A DNA stretch of 64,000 nucleotides from Aquimarina algiphila (lineage in GTDB: Bacteria; Bacteroidota; Bacteroidia; Flavobacteriales; Flavobacteriaceae), in contig NZ_VLNR01000013.1 of NCBI RefSeq assembly GCF_007489275.1, positions 43,836-107,835 of the forward strand, given 5' to 3'. The position numbers and the translations under genes are program-made. Shown here one piece after another: positions 32,934 to 41,007 of the stretch (position 1 is its first letter; every line of letters begins with the position of its first letter). Under the pieces are notes generated by a model. The model searched no databases and was not told the origin of the DNA. It saw nothing but the letters and a program-made list of their open reading frames with translations.

Positions 32934-33821
32934 TTATATAAACTGTTTTGCTACATGCTCTGCTTTTCTACTTTGGCTATAATCATAGAACCCTTCACCA
33001 TTTTTTACACCGAGTTTACCAGCCATAACCATATTCACTAATAATGGACAAGGAGCATATTTAGGGTTTTTGAAACCATCATACATTACATTGAGGATAG
33101 AAAGGCATACGTCAAGGCCAATAAAATCAGCAAGTTGAAGTGGTCCCATAGGATGAGCCATACCTAGTTTCATAACCGTATCTATTTCTGCAACACTTGC
33201 CACGCCATTATATAACGTTTCAATAGATTCATTGATCATAGGCATTAGAATGCGATTTGCTACAAATCCAGGATAGTCATTTACTTCAACAGGGGTTTTG
33301 CCTAATGTTTTTGATAACTCCATGATTGTATTCGTCACTTCATCAGAAGTATTGTAACCTCTAATAATTTCAACAAGTTTCATGATAGGAACAGGGTTCA
33401 TAAAATGCATTCCGATAACCATTTCGGGACGATTTGTTACTGCCGCAATTTGAGTAATTGATATTGATGAGGTATTCGATGCTAAAATAGTTTCATCAGA
33501 ACATGCATCATTTAATTCTTTGAATATCTTAAGCTTAAGATCAATATTTTCTGTGGCTGCTTCAACAACAAGTTCAGCATATTCTACTCCGTCTTTAACA
33601 TTAGTAAACGTAGATATATTTCCCAGAGTAGCTTCTTTATCAGCTTCTGATATTTTTTCTTTAGCAATCATTCTATCCAAATTCTTTGTAATAGTCGCTA
33701 AACCTTTATCCAAAGACTGTTGTGATATATCGATTAATTGTACTTTAAATCCTTTTTGAGCAAAAGTATGTGCAATACCATTTCCCATAGTCCCAGCACC
33801 AATTACTGCAATGTTTTTCAT
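32934..33821 (-). CDS. 3-hydroxyacyl-CoA (3-hydroxybutyryl-CoA) dehydrogenase
   Basis: A 295-residue NAD(P)-dependent enzyme oxidising 3-hydroxyacyl-CoA, or running in reverse, in fatty acid or butyrate-type metabolism. The Rossmann motif is IAVIGAGTMGNGIAHTFAQK at residues 3-22. The catalytic His-Glu pair lies in GMHFMNPVPIMKLVEII. The C-terminal domain has VNDYPGFVANRILMPMINE and GMAHPMGPLQLADFIGLD. The length is that of the single-domain HBD/PaaH group. It is 45 nt after the Gfo/Idh gene on the same strand. Confidence 0.95.
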   Translation of the reverse strand: MKNIAVIGAGTMGNGIAHTFAQKGFKVQLIDISQQSLDKGLATITKNLDRMIAKEKISEADKEATLGNISTFTNVKDGVEYAELVVEAATENIDLKLKIFKELNDACSDETILASNTSSISITQIAAVTNRPEMVIGMHFMNPVPIMKLVEIIRGYNTSDEVTNTIMELSKTLGKTPVEVNDYPGFVANRILMPMINESIETLYNGVASVAEIDTVMKLGMAHPMGPLQLADFIGLDVCLSILNVMYDGFKNPKYAPCPLLVNMVMAGKLGVKNGEGFYDYSQSRKAEHVAKQFI

Positions 33822-33866
33822 GTGTGTATTGTTTATTTATATGAGTGTGTAAATTTTGTATTAACG

Positions 33867-34826
33867 CTAGAAACAGTCAATGATTTTTAATGCTACTTCT
33901 AACGCTTTTTTTCCTTGTTCTAATGAAACGATAGGAATTGAGTCATTTTTTATAGCTTCGGCAAAAGTATCTAGTTCATCCAATATTGCATTATTAGAAG
34001 GTACATTAGGGTTGTCAAAATATATTTGTTTTTTGATGCCTTCTGCGTTTTGTAAAATCATGGCAAAATCATCAGGAGTTTCTGGTGCATCTTTCATCTT
34101 GACAACCTCACATTTTTTCTCAAAGAAATCAACAGAAATGTATGCGTCACGTTGAAAAAATCTAGATTTTCTCATATTCTTTAACGAAATTCTACTAGCT
34201 GTAAGATTAGCTACACAGCCATTTTCAAATTCGATACGAGCGTTTGCAATATCCGGAGTTTCACTAATTACTGAAACGCCACTAGCACTAATATGTTTTA
34301 CTTCAGAATGAACAACACTTAGAATAGCATCAATATCATGAATCATAAGATCCAAAACAACAGGAACATCTGTTCCCCTGGGATTAAACTCTGCTAATCT
34401 ATGAGATTCAATAAACATAGGGTTGTCTATTTTGTTAGCGACAGCAGTGTATGCAGGATTAAAACGTTCTACATGACCTACTTGTCCTTTAACACCATGT
34501 GTATTTGCCAGCTCAATAAGTTGTTGAGCTTCTGCGACAGTATTGGTGATTGGCTTTTCTATAAAAACGTGCTTACCTGCTTTAATAGCTTGTTTTGCTA
34601 CTTCAAAATGAGCAAAAGTTGGGGTTACTATATCAACCACATCAACAGCATCTATGAGTTCTTCTACAGAATTGAATAATTGATATCCAAACTCTTCAAC
34701 GATAGATTTAGCCTGACTTTGACTAGCATCATAGAAACCTATAAGATTGTAATTTTCTGACTGTTCTAAAAGACGTAAATGGATTTTACCAAGGTGTCCC
34801 GCACCGAGTACTCCGGCTTTGAGCAT
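33867..34826 (-). CDS. Gfo/Idh/MocA family oxidoreductase
   Basis: A 319-residue cytoplasmic NAD(P)-dependent dehydrogenase. The Rossmann fold starts AGVLGAGHLGKIHLRLLEQS at residues 4-23, with VDIVTPTFAHFE and the conserved EKP of GKHVFIEKPIT (about residue 95). The substrate domain includes DLMIHDIDAILSV. The family acts on sugars, inositols and related compounds; the substrate is not predictable here. It is first of the nine-gene minus-strand run and has an exact -7 box 16 nt before its ATG. Confidence 0.93.
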   Translation of the reverse strand: MLKAGVLGAGHLGKIHLRLLEQSENYNLIGFYDASQSQAKSIVEEFGYQLFNSVEELIDAVDVVDIVTPTFAHFEVAKQAIKAGKHVFIEKPITNTVAEAQQLIELANTHGVKGQVGHVERFNPAYTAVANKIDNPMFIESHRLAEFNPRGTDVPVVLDLMIHDIDAILSVVHSEVKHISASGVSVISETPDIANARIEFENGCVANLTASRISLKNMRKSRFFQRDAYISVDFFEKKCEVVKMKDAPETPDDFAMILQNAEGIKKQIYFDNPNVPSNNAILDELDTFAEAIKNDSIPIVSLEQGKKALEVALKIIDCF

Positions 34827-35145
34827 AATTCAAGATTTTACACAAAAATAGTATTATTTATAAATTTTAAATCCTAATTATATCTAAAATCTAAAATTTT
34901 AATTCTAAAAGGGGAATAAGTTGTAAATACTTCAACTAAATGTTTTTTAAATGAGCATTTTTAGAATATATAAAAACGATAATTTTTGTTTTATTTGTTT
35001 TCGAAATCATAAATTATTATACTCTTAATTCTATAAATAATTGATCTAATTGCAAAGAGTAAATTTTTGTAATATTTTCAACTCAAAATATTAAAACAGA
35101 TAAAATGTTTATGTAATTTTAGCCCTCTAAATAACCATCAAGATA
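34827..35145. other. 319-nt divergent intergenic region
   Basis: AT-rich DNA between the Gfo/Idh gene and pcm. It contains the minus-strand -7 box at 34843-34850 and, on the plus strand, a weaker candidate TAATTTTA at 35114-35121 before pcm. I see no reading frame, RNA gene or long inverted repeat. Confidence 0.6.
34843..34850 (-). promoter_or_regulatory. -7 promoter box of the Gfo/Idh operon
   Basis: The minus strand reads TATTTTTG, an exact TAnnTTTG, 16 nt before ATG 34826. No clear -33 word is present. Confidence 0.5.
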
Positions 35146-35787
35146 GTGAAAGATACCCTTAGACATGCCGGAAAAAGAAAACAGTTAGTTGAAGTATTAA
35201 TTAAGAAAGGAATCAAGAATAAAGCTGTGCTATCTGCTATAGAAAAGATACCCAGACATTTATTTATGGATTCTGGGTTTGAAGATCATGCTTATCAGGA
35301 TAAAGCTTTTCCTATAGCTGCAGATCAAACAATTTCTCAACCTTATACTGTAGCTTTTCAAAGTGAATTATTGGAAATCAAAAGGGGGGATATGGTATTA
35401 GAAATAGGAACAGGATCGGGCTATCAGACAGCTGTATTATGTGAATTAGGAGCAAAAGTTTATAGTATTGAACGCCAAAAAGAATTGTTTAAAAAAACAA
35501 AATTGTTTTTAACCAAACTTGGATGCCGCCCTAAGCATTTATCGTTTGGTGATGGGTATAAAGGCTTATCAGAGCATGCACCTTATGATGCAATTATCGT
35601 GACAGCGGGTGCTCCTTATGTTCCTAAACCATTATTAAGCCAATTACAAATTAATGGAAGGTTGGTAATCCCCGTAGGAGAAGATGTACAAATTATGACT
35701 CTTTTTATTCGCAAAAGTGAAACTGAATTTGAAAAGCGAGAGTTTGGAGAATTTAGATTTGTTCCTTTATTAGAAGATAAGAATTGA
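35146..35787 (+). CDS. pcm: Protein-L-isoaspartate O-methyltransferase (GTG start)
   Basis: PCMT methylates abnormal L-isoaspartyl residues so that damaged proteins can be repaired. The SAM-binding motif I is VLEIGTGSGYQTAVLCEL (about residues 84-101). The family substrate segment is DQTISQPYTVAFQSELL, with VYSIERQ, the SFGDGYKGLSEHAPYDAIIV segment, and VPVGE-like LVIPVGEDVQIMTL. At 213 residues it is normal. The start is GTG 35146 (KDTLRHAGKRKQLVEVL), matching the family N-terminus. A membrane protein gene follows after 13 nt. Confidence 0.95.
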   Translation: MKDTLRHAGKRKQLVEVLIKKGIKNKAVLSAIEKIPRHLFMDSGFEDHAYQDKAFPIAADQTISQPYTVAFQSELLEIKRGDMVLEIGTGSGYQTAVLCELGAKVYSIERQKELFKKTKLFLTKLGCRPKHLSFGDGYKGLSEHAPYDAIIVTAGAPYVPKPLLSQLQINGRLVIPVGEDVQIMTLFIRKSETEFEKREFGEFRFVPLLEDKN

Positions 35788-35800
35788 TCAAGTTTGTATT

Positions 35801-36388
35801 ATGAAAAAAACTGAAATAATTTTAGGAGCCTTAATTATTTTTGGAATCTTACTATTTGTATTGAACTTTCCTTTTGGAGCTATTATTGCAATATTGTCTC
35901 TTGTAACACTTTCTGGTTTCTATTTCTATTTTAGTTTTGCATTACTTAATGGAGTGAAGTTTCATGAAATGTTTAGAAAAGAATCCTTCAGAGGAATTCC
36001 CGGGGTCAGAATTTTTGCTACAATAGGAGCAGGGATAGGGTTTTCAATCATAGTTTTAGGGATACTTTTTAAAATATTTAAATGGCCTTTTGCGAATCAA
36101 AATTTGTTGATCGGAGGGGGGATAACATCCGTAATTTTAGTAGTGAGCTTGATAAAACTATGGTTAGGAAAGAAAGAGGTGTATGCGGGAATACTTTTAA
36201 GATCAGTTGTGTTAGGAGTGGTGTGTTGCTTATTGTTTTTAATGCCGAGTTCTATATTGATGCAGTTAAAATATAGAGATTACCCTAATTATGTTGAAAC
36301 CTTGAAAGAATTGGATGCAGATCCGGATAATGTTCTTTTACAAGAAAAAGAACGTCAGGAATATAATAGAATTAATGGAATAAGATAA
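35801..36388 (+). CDS. Conserved hypothetical membrane protein with a GldL-like helix motif
   Basis: A 195-residue protein with about five hydrophobic helices and a short charged tail (LDADPDNVLLQEKERQEYNR). The segment ILFKIFKWPFANQNLLIGGG (about residues 87-106) resembles the FKIxHWPGA motif of the gliding protein GldL and other Bacteroidota membrane proteins, but the protein lacks the GldL cytoplasmic domain. No function can be assigned. It lies 13 nt after pcm, probably co-transcribed, and converges on smpB 17 nt away. Confidence 0.75.
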   Translation: MKKTEIILGALIIFGILLFVLNFPFGAIIAILSLVTLSGFYFYFSFALLNGVKFHEMFRKESFRGIPGVRIFATIGAGIGFSIIVLGILFKIFKWPFANQNLLIGGGITSVILVVSLIKLWLGKKEVYAGILLRSVVLGVVCCLLFLMPSSILMQLKYRDYPNYVETLKELDADPDNVLLQEKERQEYNRINGIR

Positions 36389-36405
36389 ATAAGAATATAA
36401 TCAAG

Positions 36406-36864
36406 TTATCTAAAATCTTTTTTAATACGATCCAGAGCTCTTTTATTATCACGATCTTTAATCGTTTCCCTTTTGTCATACATTTTTTTACCACGAGCAA
36501 GTGCAATATTTAACTTGGCTAATCCACGATCATTAATAAATAAACGGGTAGGGATAATGGTTAATCCAGAATTTTTTACTTCTTTTTCTAATTTTTTTAA
36601 TTCTTTTTTATTCAGAAGTAATTTTCTTTCACTTTTGGGGTTGTGATTAAAATATGTGGCATGTGAATATTCTTCTATATGCATGTTGATTACAAAAAGC
36701 TCACCGTTATTAAATTCACAAAAACTTTCTGCAATACCTGCTTTACCTTCGCGTATTGCTTTGATTTCGGTTCCAGCTAATTTAATTCCTGCTGTATATT
36801 TATCCAGAAATTCATATTCGAATTTTGCTTTACGGTTGAGTATATTGATTTTATTTGGATTCAT
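36406..36864 (-). CDS. smpB: SsrA-binding protein SmpB
   Basis: SmpB delivers tmRNA to stalled ribosomes for trans-translation. The protein has 152 residues. Family motifs are LNRKAKFEYEFLDKYTAGI, LAGTEIKAIREGKAGIAESF, EYSHATYFNHNPKSERKLLL, and the basic tail ALARGKKMYDKRETIKDRDN. It acts in the cytoplasm. A perfect -7 box lies 34 nt upstream and directly follows the terminator of the preceding gene. The tmRNA gene itself is not in this window. Confidence 0.97.
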   Translation of the reverse strand: MNPNKINILNRKAKFEYEFLDKYTAGIKLAGTEIKAIREGKAGIAESFCEFNNGELFVINMHIEEYSHATYFNHNPKSERKLLLNKKELKKLEKEVKNSGLTIIPTRLFINDRGLAKLNIALARGKKMYDKRETIKDRDNKRALDRIKKDFR

Positions 36865-36898
36865 GTTTGTGAATTCGAGATGCTTTTATAAATGAATG

Positions 36899-36906
36899 CA
36901 AAAGTA
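36899..36906 (-). promoter_or_regulatory. smpB -7 promoter box
   Basis: The minus strand reads TACTTTTG, an exact TAnnTTTG, 34 nt before the smpB ATG. It begins one base after the preceding terminator stem. Confidence 0.55.
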
Positions 36907-36907
36907 C

Positions 36908-36931
36908 AAAGCTTTCTCGAAAGAAAGCTTT
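36908..36931 (-). terminator. Hairpin with TTCG tetraloop after the DUF3887-like gene
   Basis: On the minus strand AAAGCTTTCT and AGAAAGCTTT form a perfect 10-bp stem closed by TTCG, a very stable RNA tetraloop. It lies 29 nt after the stop at 36961. The T-tail is short (GTACTTTTGC). Confidence 0.6.
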
Positions 36932-36960
36932 ACATCAAAAGTGAATATTTTAAATACTTT

Positions 36961-37317
36961 CTATGGTTCTTGAAATTGTATTGTGGCAATCTTACCATTG
37001 GGACTTAACAGAAGCTCCATTACCAAACTTATTTTTTCAAATTCTGCCGTGTAGCTATTGATATTTTCTGCTGTCTGTATGAAAGTAAGTTTTTTTAGGT
37101 TTCCAAATTGCTCATGACATCCATTCACAAAACGTTTCACTCCTTCTTTTGTCATCGTTTCTTGCATTTCGGGAGTATATAACGCAAAAATGGCATCTAC
37201 ATTCTGCGCATTAAAGTTTTCTTGAAAAGCTTTTATAGTATTTTCATATGCAGTAGCATCCTGAGCTAGGATGTGCTGAGTAGAAAAACAAATTATAAGC
37301 AGAACTATATATTTCAT
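36961..37317 (-). CDS. Small secreted DUF3887/SnoaL-like protein
   Basis: A 118-residue protein with a clear signal peptide (MKYIVLLIICFSTQHILAQ). The mature domain begins with YENTIKAFQENFNAQNVDAIFALYTPEM, the NTF2/DUF3887 type of alpha-plus-beta cone in which a helix precedes a curved sheet. Such domains in secreted proteins are mostly of unknown function. It has a stable hairpin downstream and seems monocistronic. Confidence 0.65.
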   Translation of the reverse strand: MKYIVLLIICFSTQHILAQDATAYENTIKAFQENFNAQNVDAIFALYTPEMQETMTKEGVKRFVNGCHEQFGNLKKLTFIQTAENINSYTAEFEKISLVMELLLSPNGKIATIQFQEP

Positions 37318-37588
37318 AGCATTAACATTTGGGGTTTTGAAAGTGCAAAATAATTATCTTTTTTAAGATTTAAAAAAATAAGGCTAAAAAACAGATAATT
37401 ACCTAATCCTCTTTTTGGGGTATAAAAAGTGAAGTTAATGAGTAAGTATGTTATATGGGTACCGTCTAATAGGGCGATAAACACTATTGAATTTTGTGTG
37501 ACCTTAATTTTTATGTAATTGGGGGTTTAACAAAATTGTGACAGTAATTTATCCTGTAAAGTTTAATTTAGTTTTTTTAATGATTGTT

Positions 37589-38344
37589 ATGAAAAGGTAT
37601 TCACTTTTATTATTGATTATAGTTTTAGCTTCATTCACTTTGGTTTTGCCCCAGTTTTCTGCAGCAGAAATTATAGATAAAGCTATAGATCATGCTGGAG
37701 GTCATAGATTTGATAATGCAATTATGCATTTTACATTTAGAGGAAAACAATATAGAAGTGAAAGAGGAGAAGGAATCTATGCATTAGAAAGATTTGTGGA
37801 TGGACCAAATGGATTGATTCATGATATTGTGAGTAATGCTGGTTTGAAGCGTACTATTGAAAATTGTCCTGTGGAAATTACTGATTCATTAGTAACCAGA
37901 ATTAGTGATGGGGTAAATTCTGTGCATTACTTTGCAAACTTACCTTATGGACTTAATGCTCCTGCCGTACAAAAAGAGTTAATAGGCGAATCAACTATTG
38001 ATAATGAAGGGTATTATAAGATCAAAGTCACTTTTGCTCAAGAAGGTGGAGGAACTGATTTTGAAGATGAATTTTTATATTGGATAAATAAAGAAGATTT
38101 TACAATAGATTATCTAGCTTATAAATATGCAGTTAATGGAGGAGGAATACGTTTTAGAGAGGCATATAATTCAAGGGTTATTAATGGTATACGGTTTGTG
38201 GATTATAAGAATTATAAAACAGACGATCTAAAAACTCCATTAGAAAAACTAGATCAATTATTTGAGCAGAAACAACTGAAGTTACTTTCGAAAATAGAGC
38301 TAGAAGATATTTATGTGTATCTTGAAAAGGATATCGTTAATTAA
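37589..38344 (+). CDS. DUF6503 family secreted protein
   Basis: About 251 residues. ATG 37589 gives a signal peptide (MKRYSLLLLIIVLASFTLVL); an upstream GTG at 37538 would only add a non-signal extension. The mature part has DKAIDHAGGHRFDNAIMHFT and FRGKQYRSERGEGIYALERF, then LYWINKEDFTIDYLAYKYAV and GIRFREAYNSRVINGIRFVD, typical of DUF6503, a LolA-like beta-sheet family of Bacteroidota. It is probably periplasmic; the function is unknown. Its stop overlaps the stop of the convergent phosphatase gene by 8 nt. Confidence 0.78.
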   Translation: MKRYSLLLLIIVLASFTLVLPQFSAAEIIDKAIDHAGGHRFDNAIMHFTFRGKQYRSERGEGIYALERFVDGPNGLIHDIVSNAGLKRTIENCPVEITDSLVTRISDGVNSVHYFANLPYGLNAPAVQKELIGESTIDNEGYYKIKVTFAQEGGGTDFEDEFLYWINKEDFTIDYLAYKYAVNGGGIRFREAYNSRVINGIRFVDYKNYKTDDLKTPLEKLDQLFEQKQLKLLSKIELEDIYVYLEKDIVN

Positions 38345-38849
38345 TTGTAAGTACAGTATCTGTAATAATATCTCCAGTAATTTTTATAATAAATACTTTG
38401 CCATAAACTTTCTCATCAATTGCACTATATTTTTCTTTACCCATGATTTTGTTTACAAAAGCAGGAGTAGTATTGCTATGACCAACAACGACAACTGTTT
38501 TTCCTTTAGTTTTTTGCTGAAACTCAGGATCATTTAGATTTCTGGGATCATATAGTGTTACTTGTAAATTTTTACTTTTTGCTATAGGTTCAGCGGTTTT
38601 TTGAGTTCTGATATAATCAGTAGAGTATATCATATCAATAGTAGTGTCAACAAGCATTTTCGCCCAGTTTTCTGCCCTTGCGTTTCCTTCATCCGTAAGT
38701 TTAGGATTCCTGTTTTTGGGATCACTAAGGTCTTTTTCGGCATGTCGTATAAAGAAATACGTAGTTGTAAGATCCTGTGATGCTCCTGTGTTCTGAGCTA
38801 AACTTAAAAATGAAGAAAGAAAAATGCTTAAAACTAATATTGCTCTCAT
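38337..38849 (-). CDS. Secreted histidine phosphatase (SixA/phosphoglycerate mutase-like)
   Basis: A 170-residue protein with a signal peptide (MRAILVLSIFLSSFLSLAQ). The histidine phosphatase signature is YFFIRHAEKD near residue 34, with the nucleophilic His. It is followed by YSTDYIRTQKTAEPIA and the second histidine in VVVGHSNTTP. It is predicted to be periplasmic. The substrate is unknown; relatives act on phospho-histidine or small phosphate esters. It is tail-to-tail with the DUF6503 gene and has a 19-bp hairpin upstream. Confidence 0.88.
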   Translation of the reverse strand: MRAILVLSIFLSSFLSLAQNTGASQDLTTTYFFIRHAEKDLSDPKNRNPKLTDEGNARAENWAKMLVDTTIDMIYSTDYIRTQKTAEPIAKSKNLQVTLYDPRNLNDPEFQQKTKGKTVVVVGHSNTTPAFVNKIMGKEKYSAIDEKVYGKVFIIKITGDIITDTVLTIN

Positions 38850-38867
38850 AATATAATGTAACTATTA

Positions 38868-38925
38868 AATCAGATACGAAAATAACTATTACAAAAGTAA
38901 TAAACGGTTATTTTCGTATCTGATT
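38868..38925. repeat. Long perfect inverted repeat with nested stem
   Basis: AATCAGATACGAAAATAAC (38868-38886) is perfectly complementary to GTTATTTTCGTATCTGATT (38907-38925), a 19-bp stem. Inside the 20-nt loop TATTAC and GTAATA form a further 6-bp stem. It separates the phosphatase start from the stop of a 43-codon gene. There is no T-run on the minus side, so it could be a terminator, operator or RNA structure. Confidence 0.85.
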
Positions 38926-38928
38926 GGA

Positions 38929-39060
38929 TTATTCTAACATTCCCATTTGCCAAATAACAATGATCATAGACAGAATGGCTATGATAAAAAATCCTATATA
39001 GATATAGGTATAGGAGCTTCTCTTTTTGTTAGAGGAGCCCAAATCGCCAGAAGATCTCAT
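38929..39060 (-). CDS. Small single-span membrane protein, 43 residues
   Basis: ATG at 39058-39060 opens 43 codons, ending TAA at 38929. A polar, basic N-terminus (MRSSGDLGSSNKKRSS) is followed by one strong membrane helix (YIYIGFFIIAILSMIIVIWQ) and a short tail MGMLE. The clean positive-inside layout, with serine and lysine in front of the helix, argues for a real peptide. It lies 56 nt after the thioesterase gene on the same strand and ends just before the large hairpin. Function unknown. Confidence 0.55.
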   Translation of the reverse strand: MRSSGDLGSSNKKRSSYTYIYIGFFIIAILSMIIVIWQMGMLE

Positions 39061-39116
39061 ATGGCTTGGTTTTATGTGGTTGCATGTTTATATAAGACCC
39101 CATAAAAATATAAATG

Positions 39117-39599
39117 TTACACTTTTTGTGGTTTTAATTGTGAAATTCTTTCTTCAAAACTGGATGCTGCAATTGGTTCTTCGATATTTTTGAATAATTC
39201 CATGAGTTGAGTATCATGATTCCAACGTTTTTGCTTTAATAAATTAAAGTGTACAAAAGTACTCCACAATATAGCTTTTAATTCAGTTTTGTCTTGATTC
39301 CACATTCTGATTTCTACATGCAATTGATTCTCTGTGTGTCGGATCAGTTGAGAATCTATAATTACATTTTCCATTAATAAGGCAGGTTTGATATATGCAA
39401 TCTGGTTTGTGCCGACTACCCAACTTATACCTTTTGTCTTTGCTAGTGTGAAAATATCAAGATTGTAATATTTGTCAATTTGATCCTCTCGGGCATTGAT
39501 CATATAATTGATATAAGCAGCGTTGTTCAGGTGATTAAAAGGGTCGCAATCCTGAAATCTTATTTTTGCTTTACTTTCTAGTACTTTAAGTAATTTCAT
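39117..39599 (-). CDS. Acyl-CoA thioesterase, hotdog (4HBT) family
   Basis: A 160-residue hotdog-fold protein. The 4HBT signature is RFQDCDPFNHLNNAAYINYM (residues 14-33), with the catalytic-type Asp and the HLNN element. Later parts are WVVGTNQIAYIKPAL and LWSTFVHFNL. Family members hydrolyse acyl-CoA thioesters in the cytoplasm; chain length is not predictable. A 20-bp perfect palindrome identical in its outer arms to the one before the tetR gene lies 26 nt before its ATG, so it is very probably repressed by that TetR protein. Confidence 0.87.
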   Translation of the reverse strand: MKLLKVLESKAKIRFQDCDPFNHLNNAAYINYMINAREDQIDKYYNLDIFTLAKTKGISWVVGTNQIAYIKPALLMENVIIDSQLIRHTENQLHVEIRMWNQDKTELKAILWSTFVHFNLLKQKRWNHDTQLMELFKNIEEPIAASSFEERISQLKPQKV

Positions 39600-39624
39600 A
39601 TGTCTGTTATTTATTAATTTTAAT

Positions 39625-39644
39625 AATATACCAATTGGTATATT
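39625..39644. promoter_or_regulatory. TetR-type operator before the thioesterase gene
   Basis: AATATACCAATTGGTATATT is a perfect 20-bp palindrome located between the tetR stop (39664) and the thioesterase ATG (39599). It differs by one base from the palindrome upstream of tetR. Confidence 0.75.
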
Positions 39645-39663
39645 GTAGATTAAAAAAAAGTTA

Positions 39664-40257
39664 TTATTTAAGTTCGTTGTTAATTATTTCATCAACTTGA
39701 TCCATAGTTTCCAGAAGATAACTGTTATCTTCTAGGGTATGCGTCATAAAAATAGCACCAATAATCATTGTGTATAATCTTTTTGCATATAATATAGGGT
39801 CTATTTTAGAGTTTATCTCTCCATGTTTTTGGCCGTTTTCAATAATCTTTGCAAGATTACTTTTTATTTTTGTGATTGTATATCTTACCCGTTCGAGTAA
39901 TAAAGGGTTTTGATGTTTGGCATCTACTCCCATATTTAGAACCGGACAACCTCCTAATTCTTGACTGTAGTTATAATAATTTCGATAAAAATCGGTAATT
40001 AGAAATAATTTTTCCAGAGAAGAGTTACTTAAAGATTGGTGATCTGTGATCCTGCGAAGCATATTCTTTACTGTAGCATTAAATGCAGCAACAGCTAATT
40101 CTTCTTTATTTTTAAAGTTACCATAAATAGCGCCTTTAGTTAATCCTGTAGCCTTAGTGATATCACTAAGACTTGTAGCTGCGTATCCATTTTTATTAAA
40201 AATTGGCGCAACGGTCTGAATAATAAATTCTGTTGTCTGTTCGGCTTTTGTAAGCAT
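39664..40257 (-). CDS. TetR/AcrR family transcriptional regulator
   Basis: A 197-residue regulator. The N-terminal helix-turn-helix is YAATSLSDITKATGLTKGAI (residues about 23-42), followed by YGNFKNKEELAVAAFNATV. The C-terminal ligand domain has LGGCPVLNMGVDAKHQNPLL, typical of the TetR group with a C-terminal cysteine-containing domain that responds to lipophilic or reactive compounds. Near-identical palindromes stand 32 nt before its own ATG and before the adjacent thioesterase, indicating autorepression and control of that enzyme. The inducer may be an acyl-CoA or aromatic acid (speculative). Confidence 0.92.
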   Translation of the reverse strand: MLTKAEQTTEFIIQTVAPIFNKNGYAATSLSDITKATGLTKGAIYGNFKNKEELAVAAFNATVKNMLRRITDHQSLSNSSLEKLFLITDFYRNYYNYSQELGGCPVLNMGVDAKHQNPLLLERVRYTITKIKSNLAKIIENGQKHGEINSKIDPILYAKRLYTMIIGAIFMTHTLEDNSYLLETMDQVDEIINNELK

Positions 40258-40275
40258 TTCTTAGTAAAATGAGTT

Positions 40276-40283
40276 TAAATGTA
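40276..40283 (-). promoter_or_regulatory. Candidate tetR -7 promoter box
   Basis: The minus strand reads TACATTTA, one base off TAnnTTTG. It sits 18 nt before the tetR ATG and 5 nt downstream of the operator, so a bound repressor would block polymerase. Confidence 0.4.
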
Positions 40284-40288
40284 CAAAA

Positions 40289-40308
40289 AATATACCTATT
40301 GGTATATT
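40289..40308. promoter_or_regulatory. TetR-type operator before tetR
   Basis: AATATACCTATTGGTATATT has 9-bp complementary arms interrupted only at the centre and lies 32 nt before the tetR ATG. The match to the site at 39625-39644 is 19 of 20 bases. Confidence 0.75.
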
Positions 40309-40359
40309 TTAAAGTAAAATAATTTTTAGATAATTAAAAAACAGAAAAAAGTAAAGTTG

Positions 40360-41007
40360 CTAATTATGACCTAGGTTGCCATAAATACCATCGAGAGGTT
40401 CTATTTTTGTAATGCTTTTTGGTAAGTTACAAGCATCTTCAATTTCCATATCCTGATAACGTAATAATAAATCAAATTTTTTGAGAGCACTTTGCGCTTG
40501 ATCACACCCAACATTCACATTTCTTACATTATTTGTTTTAATCTCTTTAGGTCGATTACTTCTATTTTCAAAGTCTTTAAATTGGCATTTTATAACGTTT
40601 CTTTCTTTGAAATAGAAACGCTCTTCAAGAGTTAATATAACATCTACAAGTTGACGCTTTCCTGATTTACTTCTTTCATAATCCTTGTACGAGATCTTAT
40701 GTGTTGCGTACTGGAAGAATAGTTCATCATCCCAGATATAGAATTCATCACGATATTTTACATGCCCTTTGGTATGAGTATGTATGATGTGTTTTAGTTC
40801 ATTACCATTGTAATAAAAAGTAAGACCTCCTTTTTCTATTGCTTCTTCACAAGAGTATTCTGTATGATGTTGTCTTAGAGTGTTTGTGTCTACTAATTCT
40901 CTGATTAATTGATATTTATTGCGAATATCAGATAATGCTCCTTTTCTGGTTTGGCCCAGGGAGATAAATGAGGTCAGAAGAAGTACTAATACTATAGTTG
41001 GTTTCAT
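40360..41007 (-). CDS. Secreted protein of unknown function, family member A
   Basis: A 215-residue protein with a signal peptide (MKPTIVLVLLLTSFISLGQ). The mature region contains GALSDIRNKYQLIRELVDTN, then KYRDEFYIWDDELFFQYATH and LEERFYFKERNVIKCQF. This pattern recurs in the 182-residue protein at 50386 (TDYYLKDGDVFFAYQREN and FEGRYYFENYKLIKEL), so the two are paralogues. I know no function for the family; a beta-rich periplasmic or surface protein is likely. It is monocistronic and upstream of the tetR operator on the same strand. Confidence 0.75.
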   Translation of the reverse strand: MKPTIVLVLLLTSFISLGQTRKGALSDIRNKYQLIRELVDTNTLRQHHTEYSCEEAIEKGGLTFYYNGNELKHIIHTHTKGHVKYRDEFYIWDDELFFQYATHKISYKDYERSKSGKRQLVDVILTLEERFYFKERNVIKCQFKDFENRSNRPKEIKTNNVRNVNVGCDQAQSALKKFDLLLRYQDMEIEDACNLPKSITKIEPLDGIYGNLGHN

